Positions 22,491-30,730 of a DNA stretch of 64,000 nt are shown here, one piece after another. Positions within the stretch are counted from its first letter, which is position 1. Each line of letters opens with the position of its first letter. The stretch is from Firmicutes bacterium OM04-13BH (GTDB lineage: Bacteria > Bacillota > Clostridia > Lachnospirales > Lachnospiraceae). The notes under the pieces are model-generated. The model did no database searches. It had not been told where the DNA came from and saw only the letters and a list, made by a program, of their open reading frames with translations. A program made the position numbers and the translations under genes. Location: assembly GCA_003481745.1 (NCBI GenBank), contig QULP01000003.1:310001-374000 (forward strand), read 5' to 3'.

Positions 22491-24122
22491 TTACTTATAC
22501 TTCCAATCTTTCATATTACATACAATCGGACTTCCATGTCCGTGTGGATGCGGAATCTGGGTATCCATTGATATGTCTAAGTTATCATTGATAAAAAAGC
22601 AATGTTCAATATTTACTAAGTACAGTTCCGGATAATCTGCATCTGCAATTTTCTGAACTTCTTTCCATGCTGCAATTGCATCTTCCTGATTGTTCGCTGC
22701 AAGAGCCTCATCAATTTTCTGGTCTACAACACCATTTTTATATCCAACTACATTGTCATACCCACCTGTTAAAAATAAATCTGATTTAAACAGCGAATAT
22801 AATACAGTAGGTGAATACTGACCCCACCCCCATACAATGCCCGCTGTATTCTGAAGTGTGGTAACTTCATCCCAGGTAGCAGTCTTTACCTGAATATCAA
22901 TTCCCAAATTTTTTGCATTTTCAGCCAATGCAACTGCTAAATTGTATCTATCCTGATCTCCACCGGGAGAATACACATCAAATGTACACTTTAAATCACC
23001 TTTTTCTCTGATTCCATCATTATCAGAATCTTCCCAGCCGGCATCTTCCAATAATTTGATTGCTTCATCTACTCTTCCATCTTCATAAGTTTCTATAGAA
23101 GCCCATACTAAATTATCCGTAAAATTCACAGCTGGTTTTCCAACACCGTTAAATGCATTGTCTATAATCTCCTGACGATTGATACCGATAGATAATGCTT
23201 CACGGACTGCTTTATCAGAAGTAACATCGTTGCCAACAACCACTTCATTTCCTTCTGAATCTTTTGCTGTCATCGTCGGATTAACCGGAAGCGAAATATT
23301 TCTTACATCCATTGTTTCAAAATTAGTGGCAGTCATACCATCTACTTTTTCTTTTGAATAGTTCGCACCCACCATTACTATATCCAGCTCTCCGGATTTT
23401 GCTGCTGAAAAAGCTGCCTCCTGTTCCATTGCAACCAGTGTTACTTTCTTAATTTCCGGCGCATCTCCATAATACTGATCATTAGCTTCTAAAATAATCT
23501 GCTGATTTGCATCGTATTGAGACACCTTATAAGCACCTGTTCCAATTGGCTGTGTATCAAACAATTCGCTGTCATAAGCATCAGAAGGAACAATCTGTAA
23601 CATTGCAGTGGTATCCAAAAACGGAGAATATGCTTCACTTAATTTAAATTCAACCGTGTGATTATCTAAGGCTGTCACTTTATCAAGACGAGTTAAATCA
23701 ACGTTTTCATTATTTGCCTGATTTTCTTTCACCGTCTTATATGTAAATACTACATCTTCAGCATCAAAATCACTTCCGTCACTAAATTTTACATTTTCTT
23801 TTAAATTAAATGTATAAGTCAGTGCATCATCACTTACTTTCCAATCTGTTGCCAAATCTCCAACATATTCCGAATCTGGATTTACTTCCAGCAATGCCTC
23901 ATTGATAAAAGGATATCCATAACTCATCGCACCCTTTATTGGGTCAAGACTACTTTCAAAAATGGTTCCTCCAACATACGCCCGCACTCCATCGTCTGTT
24001 TGTTTTGTCTCTTTAACTTCATCTGTCTGCTTTGTCTCTTCACTCTGGTCAGCTCCGCACCCCGTAAAAACAGCCATGAGCATAGTCGTCAGACATAAAA
24101 TACTTACTACTTTCTTTTTCAT
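22491..24122 (-). CDS. ABC transporter substrate-binding lipoprotein, nickel/peptide type (SBP family 5)
   Basis: A 543-residue extracellular binding lipoprotein (SBP_bac_5). The signal peptide ends at the lipobox AVFTGCGADQ, followed by a Glu/Lys/Thr-rich spacer. Lobe signatures are YVGDLATDWKVSDDALTYTF, FSDGSDFDAEDVVFTYK and PIGTGAYKV. The C-terminus has a histidine cluster, PHPHGHGSP, unusual for a plain peptide binder and compatible with metal or metal-chelate binding as in NikA-type proteins. The start at 24122 follows AGGAGG; an ATG at 24155 does not. It is the first gene of the five-gene operon. The cargo (nickel, metallophore or peptide) is open. Confidence 0.88.
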   Translation of the reverse strand: MKKKVVSILCLTTMLMAVFTGCGADQSEETKQTDEVKETKQTDDGVRAYVGGTIFESSLDPIKGAMSYGYPFINEALLEVNPDSEYVGDLATDWKVSDDALTYTFNLKENVKFSDGSDFDAEDVVFTYKTVKENQANNENVDLTRLDKVTALDNHTVEFKLSEAYSPFLDTTAMLQIVPSDAYDSELFDTQPIGTGAYKVSQYDANQQIILEANDQYYGDAPEIKKVTLVAMEQEAAFSAAKSGELDIVMVGANYSKEKVDGMTATNFETMDVRNISLPVNPTMTAKDSEGNEVVVGNDVTSDKAVREALSIGINRQEIIDNAFNGVGKPAVNFTDNLVWASIETYEDGRVDEAIKLLEDAGWEDSDNDGIREKGDLKCTFDVYSPGGDQDRYNLAVALAENAKNLGIDIQVKTATWDEVTTLQNTAGIVWGWGQYSPTVLYSLFKSDLFLTGGYDNVVGYKNGVVDQKIDEALAANNQEDAIAAWKEVQKIADADYPELYLVNIEHCFFINDNLDISMDTQIPHPHGHGSPIVCNMKDWKYK

Positions 24123-24286
24123 ACGTTCCTCCTGTGGTTTCTGTGTTTTCCTCATTATACTTAACTTTACAAGTCTTCGTAAGCCCCCTGCGCGGATATA
24201 ATTTTCCTTTAATTTTTTCTTGTTTTTACACTACTTCGCTACTATGCCAGAACCCTATCCGGGGGATATTTTTTATAATTTTGTAC

Positions 24287-24315
24287 AAAAAAAAGCAGGT
24301 TCACAAAGAACCTGC
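24287..24315 (-). terminator. Intrinsic terminator of purC
   Basis: GCAGGTTC pairs perfectly with GAACCTGC around ACAAA, followed by eight T on the minus strand. It lies 180 bases after the purC stop, beyond repeat C. The remaining bases 24123-24286 hold the upstream region of the ABC operon with a possible TATAAT at its end; nothing else is recognised there. Confidence 0.88.
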
Positions 24316-24340
24316 CCTTTTGCATTGATTAAGCTAACCG

Positions 24341-24498
24341 TCAAGTGGATATTCGCAATTCGCTTCGCTACTTGCTCATAACCAAATAGCTGCTACGCAG
24401 CTTATCAGAAGGGGCTTGCCCCATCCTGATACAAGCAAGTCCCCATCCCTGCTTATTGCTTTTCGCAATTGAAGCAGGGGACTTACTTGATTTGGTTA
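24341..24498 (-). repeat. Structured 3'-UTR repeat, divergent copy C
   Basis: A diverged copy that shares ATTCGCAAT-CGCTTCGCTACTTGCTCAT with the long units and then keeps the fold with different bases: closing stem TAACCAAAT (24379-24387) with ATTTGGTTA (24490-24498); hairpin AGCTGC-TAC-GCAGCT; hairpin TATCAG...CTGATA (24403-24431); long hairpin AAGTCCCC...GGGGACTT (24437-24484) tipped by ATTGC...GCAAT. The stop codon of purC is the last three bases of the closing stem. No short unit precedes it. Confidence 0.85.
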
Positions 24499-25368
24499 AA
24501 CTAATTTTTTACCTGTCAGCATCTCATATCCCTGAAGATATTTTTCAATTGTTTTATCCACGATATCCTGTGGAAGTGTCCAGTTATTATCCGGATTTGC
24601 TCTTAACCAGTCACGTGCGAACTGTTTATCAAAAGACGGCTGTCCATGTCCCGGTTCATAGCCTTCTGCCGGCCAGAAACGTGAACTGTCTGGTGTCAGC
24701 ATTTCGTCTCCGATTACAATGTTTCCATTTTCATCGAGTCCGAATTCAAATTTTGTATCTGCAATAATAATACCTTTGCTCAGTGCGTATTCTGCACATT
24801 TTTTGTACAGTGCAATGGTGTAATCACGAAGTTTCTGAGCGTATTCTTCGCCTTTTCCCGGGAAGTATTTTTCCAGATGAGCAATACTTTCTTCATAGGA
24901 AATATTTTCATCATGGTCTCCAATCTCAGCTTTTGTAGATGGTGTATAGATTGGTTCCGGTAATTTGTCAGATTCTTTTAAGCCTTCCGGAAGTTCAATT
25001 CCGCATACTTTACCAGTTTCCTGATAGCTTGCCCAGCCACTTCCTGTAATGTAACCACGTACAATACATTCAATAGGAAGCATTTCCAGTTTACGGCACA
25101 TCATACTATTTCCATCAAATTTGTCCTGCTGGAAAAATTCCGGCATATCTTTTACATCTACAGAAATCATATGGTTTGGAAGAATGTCCTCTGTTAAGTC
25201 AAACCAAAATTTGGACATCTGTGTCAGAACGGTTCCTTTTTTTGTAACTTCATTTTTTAAAATCACATCAAAACAACTGATTCTGTCGGTTGCTACCATG
25301 ATCAGACTGTCACCGTTGTCATAAATTTCACGTACTTTACCTTCTTTGATTGGTTTCAATTCCTGCAT
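24496..25368 (-). CDS. purC: Phosphoribosylaminoimidazole-succinocarboxamide synthase (SAICAR synthetase)
   Basis: A 290-residue SAICAR synthetase, the step of purine synthesis that joins aspartate to CAIR with ATP. Motifs are KEGKVREIYD at the N-terminus, VATDRISCFDVILKNEV, PIECIVRGYITGSGW, and IADTKFEFGLDENGNIVIGDEMLTPDSSR split around the active site. Length fits the longer family form. The ATG at 25368 follows GAGGTGCG; an in-frame TTG at 25383 is upstream of that site. Purine genes purA and purB lie 6-9 kb away on the same strand but not in one operon. Confidence 0.97.
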   Translation of the reverse strand: MQELKPIKEGKVREIYDNGDSLIMVATDRISCFDVILKNEVTKKGTVLTQMSKFWFDLTEDILPNHMISVDVKDMPEFFQQDKFDGNSMMCRKLEMLPIECIVRGYITGSGWASYQETGKVCGIELPEGLKESDKLPEPIYTPSTKAEIGDHDENISYEESIAHLEKYFPGKGEEYAQKLRDYTIALYKKCAEYALSKGIIIADTKFEFGLDENGNIVIGDEMLTPDSSRFWPAEGYEPGHGQPSFDKQFARDWLRANPDNNWTLPQDIVDKTIEKYLQGYEMLTGKKLV

Positions 25369-25407
25369 TTTTTCGCACCTCAATATTATTATATTCTTTT
25401 ATTTCGT

Positions 25408-25447
25408 TGCTCCCCGCTGTTACTGCGGTTGCAATAACAGTACCACC
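25408..25447 (-). other. Hairpin in the purC leader
   Basis: On the minus strand CTGTTATTGC pairs with GCAGTAACAG (one G-T pair) around AACC, about 45 bases before the purC start. No T-run follows. It may be part of a cis-regulatory leader; I cannot match it to a known purine riboswitch. Confidence 0.35.
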
Positions 25448-25653
25448 ATTTGTAGTTTTTTGTCAAGTTTTAGAGGCTTTCTTTTACCAAAACATGGATT
25501 TCAGAATGTAAATCCCATTTTCTCTATTGTCCAGTCTTTCGTGTTCACCAAATTTACACACTTTTACCTTATTTTCATCACAGAATCTCGACATTTTCGT
25601 CACACTCTTCCTGTATTCTTAGAAGCATCAAAGGGAACAACAAGGAGGAATTG

Positions 25654-27135
25654 ATGATGTTAAACAATTACGATTTTAATCATACAGAAAATAATAATGA
25701 AATGGAAAATGAAACCAATACTTATCAGCCACTGACACCATCCGGCAGTCATAATAACAATAAAAAGAATCCTAAAAATTCTAAAAAACTTGCAAAGAAA
25801 ATCGGTGCTATCACTTTAAGTGCTGTTTTATTTGGTTCTGTCGCTGCCGGTTCTTTCCAGGCTGTAAATTACTTTTCACCTGTTTCAAAAACAACAAACA
25901 GTTCAAGCCAGACTTCTAAAAGTAATAGTTCAAGTGCCAGTCTGTTAAAGACAACCACTACTTCCGACAGCTCTAATAAAGGCAGTTTAGATGTCTCTGA
26001 TATCACAACATCTGCAATGCCATCTATCGTAGCAATCACAAATAAATCTGTTCAGGAAGTCCAGGATTACTTCAGTCAGTTCGGATTTAGAGGCCAAGGT
26101 CAGACACAGACTCAGGAAACCGAAAGTCAGGGTTCTGGTATTATTATCGGCAAAAATGATACAGAACTTTTAATGGTAACAAATAATCACGTTGTAGAAG
26201 GTGCCGATACTCTTTCCGTTTGTTTCATCGACAATAAGGTATATGAGGCAAACGTAAAAGGTACAGACGCAGAAAATGACCTTGCAGTTATCGCAGTTCC
26301 GCTTGACAGCATTTCCGATGATACAATGTCTCAGATTGCTGTTGCTTCCATCGGTGATTCTGACTCTTTAAAAGTCGGCGAACAGGTTGTTGCCATCGGT
26401 AATGCTTTAGGATATGGTCAGTCCGTTACAACCGGTATTGTAAGTGCCGTAAATCGTGCTTTAAGCAATAATTCTTCTGATACACAGGACAGCAACTCTT
26501 CTTCTGATGACAGCAGTTCTGCAACTTATATTCAGACAGATGCCGCTATTAATCCAGGTAACAGCGGTGGTGCGCTTTTAAATATGAATGGTGAAGTCAT
26601 CGGTATCAACTCTGCGAAACTTGCTTCCACAGAAGTAGAAGGTATGGGCTATGCAATCCCGATTTCCAGAGTTTCTGATATCATTGATAATCTGATGAAC
26701 CAGACAACCAGAACCAAAGTAGACTCTGACAAACAGGGAACAATCGGTATCAAAGGAATCAATGTAACCAGTGATGTTCAGGAGAAATATAATCTTCCGG
26801 AAGGTATCTATGTATCTGAAGTAACTTCTGGCAGCGCAGCTGAAAAAGCCGGCATTACTTCCGGCTCTGTCATCACAAAATTCGATGGAAAATCCGTCAC
26901 TGATATCGAAAGCCTTCAGGATTTGCTGCAATATTATAAAGCCGGTGAAACGGTTGAGTTAACTCTTCAAGTACCGGACAGTGACAGCTACAAAGAAAAA
27001 ACTGTTTCCATCTCTTTAGGAAGCAAATCCGATACTTCTTCTGACGGCAACAGCCAGACAAACGGAAACGGAAACTCAAATGACAGACAGCAAGGCGGTT
27101 CTTACTCTCCGGCTTCCGCATTTTCCATTCGATAA
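25654..27135 (+). CDS. HtrA/DegP-like membrane-anchored serine protease
   Basis: A 493-residue envelope protease for misfolded proteins. A cytoplasmic N-terminus rich in Asn (about 50 residues) precedes one membrane helix (about 54-70), then a Ser/Thr-rich spacer, the trypsin-like domain with catalytic His (VTNNHVVEGAD), Asp (DAENDLAVI) and Ser (NPGNSGGALLN), and one PDZ domain (about 365-450). The tail is Ser/Asn/Gly rich. An insertion rich in Ser/Asp (about 270-290) precedes the catalytic Ser. AAGGAGGAA lies before two adjacent ATG codons (25654, 25657), either of which may be used. It is a single-gene unit. Confidence 0.93.
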   Translation: MMLNNYDFNHTENNNEMENETNTYQPLTPSGSHNNNKKNPKNSKKLAKKIGAITLSAVLFGSVAAGSFQAVNYFSPVSKTTNSSSQTSKSNSSSASLLKTTTTSDSSNKGSLDVSDITTSAMPSIVAITNKSVQEVQDYFSQFGFRGQGQTQTQETESQGSGIIIGKNDTELLMVTNNHVVEGADTLSVCFIDNKVYEANVKGTDAENDLAVIAVPLDSISDDTMSQIAVASIGDSDSLKVGEQVVAIGNALGYGQSVTTGIVSAVNRALSNNSSDTQDSNSSSDDSSSATYIQTDAAINPGNSGGALLNMNGEVIGINSAKLASTEVEGMGYAIPISRVSDIIDNLMNQTTRTKVDSDKQGTIGIKGINVTSDVQEKYNLPEGIYVSEVTSGSAAEKAGITSGSVITKFDGKSVTDIESLQDLLQYYKAGETVELTLQVPDSDSYKEKTVSISLGSKSDTSSDGNSQTNGNGNSNDRQQGGSYSPASAFSIR

Positions 27136-27160
27136 ATGAAACACAGCATATATAGCATTC

Positions 27161-27194
27161 AAAAAAGCAACCCGAGTTTTCGGATTGCTTTTTT
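27161..27194. terminator. Bidirectional terminator between htrA-like and HAD genes
   Basis: AAAAAAGCAA-CCGA pairs with TCGG-TTGCTTTTTT (one mismatch), with T-runs on both strands, between two convergent genes. Confidence 0.9.
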
Positions 27195-27195
27195 G

Positions 27196-28029
27196 TTATT
27201 CTACCCCAAAGTCGTCTTTCAAGGCACGAATTGCTTCTTTCTTATTTGTAAAATGAACTGCATTTAACCCCTGTGCTCTTGCTTCTGCAATATTTTCCAT
27301 CACGTCATCCAAAAATACTGCCTTAGATGGCTCAATCTTAAAATCTTTCAACAGTTTCTGATAAAACTGTGCGTCCGGTTTTATCATCTGCACTTCCCAT
27401 GACATATAACCGCCATCCATCAGATTTAAAAATTCCATCTCCTGCGTGCACCGTTCAAAGAGAGGTTTTGAAAAATTCGAGAGATAATAAAGTTTATATC
27501 CTCGTCGTTTCAGGTATTTCAGCCAGGTTTTTGTATACGAAAATGCATGAATCGTAAAGCCCATATCATCAAACGCATCACGAATCTGCTTTTCATATTC
27601 CGGGTCGTTATCAATAAAAGACTGTAAAATTTCTTCTTCTGTGCGTACTCCACGATCTGCTTCTACCCAGTCATCGCTGGCAAACATCGCATCTCCAACT
27701 GCCTCAATCGCATCATCATCGAATGCCATGGATTTTAAATAATCCTGCCAGTCATAATCAACAAGAACCTTTCCCAAATCAAAAATAATGGTATTTACTT
27801 TGGCATGTTTTTCGTCAATCTTTGGTATTTTATCATCCGGTTTTCTCCATTTATAGACGAGCAAAATGGCATAGATAAGAACCGGAAGAATTACGGTTGC
27901 GTACAAAGATGCCAGAAGTAAATCCTGTGCCGCAGGGCTTTTCATCAGAGCAAATACAAGGGTAAGTGCATATAAACCAAGAAGCAGTATGACGACTAAA
28001 AGAGCAAGCAATTGTTTTAGCTTCTTCAC
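27196..28029 (-). CDS. Membrane-anchored HAD-family hydrolase
   Basis: A 277-residue protein with two N-terminal membrane helices (about 6-28 and 37-58) and a cytoplasmic HAD-IA hydrolase domain. Motif I is DLGKVLVDYD (the first Asp is the nucleophile; the second position is Gly-Lys in place of the usual x-Asp), motif II is YYLSNFSKP, and motifs III/IV are MIKPDAQFYQ and AVFLDDVMENI. The usual acid/base Asp two residues after the nucleophile is replaced, as in some epoxide-hydrolase-like HADs, so activity as a phosphatase is not certain. The GTG at 28029 follows GGGAGGT; the longer TTG start at 28089 has no site. Confidence 0.82.
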   Translation of the reverse strand: MKKLKQLLALLVVILLLGLYALTLVFALMKSPAAQDLLLASLYATVILPVLIYAILLVYKWRKPDDKIPKIDEKHAKVNTIIFDLGKVLVDYDWQDYLKSMAFDDDAIEAVGDAMFASDDWVEADRGVRTEEEILQSFIDNDPEYEKQIRDAFDDMGFTIHAFSYTKTWLKYLKRRGYKLYYLSNFSKPLFERCTQEMEFLNLMDGGYMSWEVQMIKPDAQFYQKLLKDFKIEPSKAVFLDDVMENIAEARAQGLNAVHFTNKKEAIRALKDDFGVE

Positions 28030-28088
28030 GTCTGAAACCTCCCTTTTTTGAATATCTTTAATTATAAAGAGTTCAGGAGTTTCCGTCA

Positions 28089-29078
28089 ATGGACATTAAT
28101 GCTCGAAATGTTAGAGAAAATCGACAGATTCTACAATTTTCCGGCTATTCTTATCAAGACTTAAAAAATGATTTACATATTTATTCAAGAATTTTTGAGA
28201 AAATTGTACAAATCACCACTCTTGCACGTACAATCGACGGTCGGGAAATTTTTCAGGCACGAATCGGAAAGCCCGATGCCAGACACAAAATTCTAATTTT
28301 TGCGGGGATTCACGGAAGAGAATATATGACCTGCCAGCTTCTCATGGATTTGACTGCCTCATTTGCAAGAGCCATTTTAGAAAAACAGACTTATCGTGGA
28401 TATTCGTATCAGACTTTTTTTGATACCTGTTCGCTCTTTCTCCTTCCCATGGTTAATCCCGATGGTGTTACTATCAGCCAAATGGGGCCCGATGCTCTAA
28501 ACAAAGAGGAAAACCGAAGGAGAGTATGGGAAATTGCACGCAGAGAAGGGGCAAGGATGCCATGGAAACAGTACTTTAAATACTGGAAATCCAATGCAGA
28601 AGGCATTGATGTAAACCGAAACTTTGATGCGCTCTGGGAAAGTTATTATGATGGAGTCCAAAAACCGGCAAGTGAACATTATAAAGGTCCGTCAGCCGGA
28701 TGTACCTTAGAAGCAGATACTTTGATTCAATTAACGTTAAAAGAAAAATTTGACCGCACGATCAGTTATCACTCTTCCGGTGCTGTGATTTACTGGTCAT
28801 TTGGACAGCGTGGAGAACTGGCAAAAAAAACACAGTCCTTCGCCAAAAGAATTTCTGACATTACCGGCTATACTCCCGATGACAATTATGAGGAACTTGA
28901 CCCGGCAGGCTATAAAGACTGGGCACTTTTAAAGCAGAATATTCCAAGTCTGACAATAGAAATAGGCAGGGCGGAGTCTCCACTTCCGCCATCTGCCTAT
29001 AAAAAAATCCGTAAAGAAAATCAATTTGTTTTTGAAGAAAGTATTCTTGATATTCTTGTTTCAATCCACAGTCGGTAA
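28089..29078 (+). CDS. M14 family zinc carboxypeptidase
   Basis: A 329-residue M14 metallopeptidase, similar to the gamma-D-glutamyl-diamino acid peptidases that trim cell-wall peptides. Zinc ligands are His75 and Glu78 in GIHGREYMT and a later His in RTISYHSSG; the substrate Arg is in DVNRNFDALW and the catalytic Glu is in LTIEIGRAE. There is no signal peptide, so it may act on imported or recycled muropeptides inside the cell. AGGAG stands 9 bases before the ATG. It is divergent from the HAD gene. Confidence 0.87.
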   Translation: MDINARNVRENRQILQFSGYSYQDLKNDLHIYSRIFEKIVQITTLARTIDGREIFQARIGKPDARHKILIFAGIHGREYMTCQLLMDLTASFARAILEKQTYRGYSYQTFFDTCSLFLLPMVNPDGVTISQMGPDALNKEENRRRVWEIARREGARMPWKQYFKYWKSNAEGIDVNRNFDALWESYYDGVQKPASEHYKGPSAGCTLEADTLIQLTLKEKFDRTISYHSSGAVIYWSFGQRGELAKKTQSFAKRISDITGYTPDDNYEELDPAGYKDWALLKQNIPSLTIEIGRAESPLPPSAYKKIRKENQFVFEESILDILVSIHSR

Positions 29079-29247
29079 TTTCACAGAGTCTGACATGTCA
29101 GCAAAACGCTGACTGTGGTTTACCTCATGTCAATGGAGGATACCGATTTCTCTCCGCCCACCACTGCCGTTAACCTTCCTGTTTGCAATTTTTCTCACCA
29201 CCTATAGAGGTGGGAGAATCCTTGCTATATTTGTTGAAACCTGATTT
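29079..29247. other. Structured intergenic region between convergent genes
   Basis: No gene. TTCTC-CCACCT pairs with AGGTGG-GAGAA (about 29192-29221), and the CCACAGTC at the end of the M14 gene pairs with GACTGTGG further on, so two hairpins frame the region. They may end transcription from both sides, though T-runs are poor. The GC-rich middle (29130-29175) has no clear match; an old mobile-element scar is possible. Confidence 0.4.
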
Positions 29248-30621
29248 TTATTTCATTCCTTCTGTAATATGTCTTGCAACATAAATACCACTTGCGGATG
29301 CATGGGAAAGAGAATGAGTGACACCACTACCATCTCCAATCACATACAGACCTTTATATTTGGTTTCCAGATTTTCATCGATATCGACTTCCATGTTATA
29401 GAATTTTACTTCTACACCGTAAAGCAGAGTATCATCATTTGCAGTACCTGGCGCAATCTTATCTAATGCATAAATCATTTCGATAATACCATCTAAGATA
29501 CGTTTTGGAAGCACAAGGCTTAAATCTCCAGGTGTTGCTGCAAGAGTCGGGCGTACCAGTCCTTCTTCCACACGTGTCACGGTACTTCTTCGTCCTCTTA
29601 CTAAATCTCCAAAACGCTGTACGATAACACCGCCTCCAAGCATGTTGGAGAGTCTTGCGATACTTTCGCCATATCCATTACTGTCTTTGAACGGCTCAGA
29701 AAAATGTTTGGATACTAAAAGGGCAAAGTTGGTATTTTCAGTCTGTTTTTCAGGGTCTTCATAGCTGTGACCATTTGCGGTAACGATTCCGTTGGTATTT
29801 TCATTTACAACGATTCCGTACGGATTCATACAGAAGGTACGCACATTATCCTCAAATTTTTCTGTACGGTATACAATCTTGCTCTCGTAAAGTTCGTCAG
29901 TCAGATGAGAGAAGATAACTGCCGGAAGTTCTACACGGACACCTAAGTCTACACGATTTGATTTTGTCGGAATCTCAAGGTCTTTACAGACAGATTCCAT
30001 CCACTTACTTCCGCTTCGTCCAACAGAAACGATACATTTATCACAGTCATCATATTCTTCTTCGTGGAACACACGATATCCATCTTCTAACATTTCCAGA
30101 CGGCTGACCGGATAGAAGAAACGGAATTCTACTTTGTCTTTTAATTCCTGATAAATGTTCTCCAGTACGATATAGTTGATATCTGTTCCTAAGTGACGTA
30201 CCGATGCATCTAACAGGTTTAATTTATTTTGCAGACAAAGTTTTTTGAATTTTGTTCCTGCAGTAGAATACATCTTTGTTTCTCCGCCACCGAATTTTAC
30301 ATTCAAATCATCCACGTAATGCATTAATTCCAGTGATTTTTTCTTTCCAATGTGTTCGTAGAGAGTACCACCGAAATCATTTGTGATGTTATATTTTCCA
30401 TCAGAAAATGCACCTGCTCCTCCAAATCCACTCATAATTGCACACGTTTTACATTTAATACAGGTTTTTACTTTATCACCATCAATCGGACAGCGGCGTT
30501 TTTCAAGCGGTGCACCTGCTTCAAATACTGCAATTTTTAAGTCTTTATTCTGCTCAAGCAGTTCATAAGCAGAGAAAATCCCACCCGGACCTGCACCAAT
30601 AATAATTACATCATATTTCAT
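29248..30621 (-). CDS. FAD-dependent dehydrogenase (COG2509-like)
   Basis: A 457-residue flavoprotein. The dinucleotide-binding fold is at the N-terminus (DVIIIGAGPGGIFSAYEL), and a second FAD contact is near the end (LYVIGDGSGVTHSLSHASAS). After residue 40 a cysteine group, RRCPIDGDKVKTCIKCKTCA, followed by GFGGAGAFSDGKYN, is typical of the uncharacterised COG2509 group, and may hold a metal or iron-sulfur site. The electron partner and substrate are unknown. It stands alone before the purA terminator, on the same strand as purA. Confidence 0.85.
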   Translation of the reverse strand: MKYDVIIIGAGPGGIFSAYELLEQNKDLKIAVFEAGAPLEKRRCPIDGDKVKTCIKCKTCAIMSGFGGAGAFSDGKYNITNDFGGTLYEHIGKKKSLELMHYVDDLNVKFGGGETKMYSTAGTKFKKLCLQNKLNLLDASVRHLGTDINYIVLENIYQELKDKVEFRFFYPVSRLEMLEDGYRVFHEEEYDDCDKCIVSVGRSGSKWMESVCKDLEIPTKSNRVDLGVRVELPAVIFSHLTDELYESKIVYRTEKFEDNVRTFCMNPYGIVVNENTNGIVTANGHSYEDPEKQTENTNFALLVSKHFSEPFKDSNGYGESIARLSNMLGGGVIVQRFGDLVRGRRSTVTRVEEGLVRPTLAATPGDLSLVLPKRILDGIIEMIYALDKIAPGTANDDTLLYGVEVKFYNMEVDIDENLETKYKGLYVIGDGSGVTHSLSHASASGIYVARHITEGMK

Positions 30622-30666
30622 AAACTTAAATCTCCTATACTCTACTTTGTTTTTACTTTTCCAGAC

Positions 30667-30704
30667 AAAAACCCCTGAGTCATTCTTTCGTAACGACTTA
30701 GGGG
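30667..30704 (-). terminator. Intrinsic terminator of purA
   Basis: CCCCT-AGTC pairs with GACT-AGGGG around a 13-base loop, followed by T on the minus strand. Confidence 0.85.
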
Positions 30705-30730
30705 TCCTCTGTCCTGTTTTTAATTAAATC

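Noticed and set aside
1819..24498. Repeat family as HEARO/omega RNA or a known Rfam class
   Set aside because: No IscB or TnpB gene is near, and the motifs do not match the patterns I remember; left as an unnamed family pending a model search.
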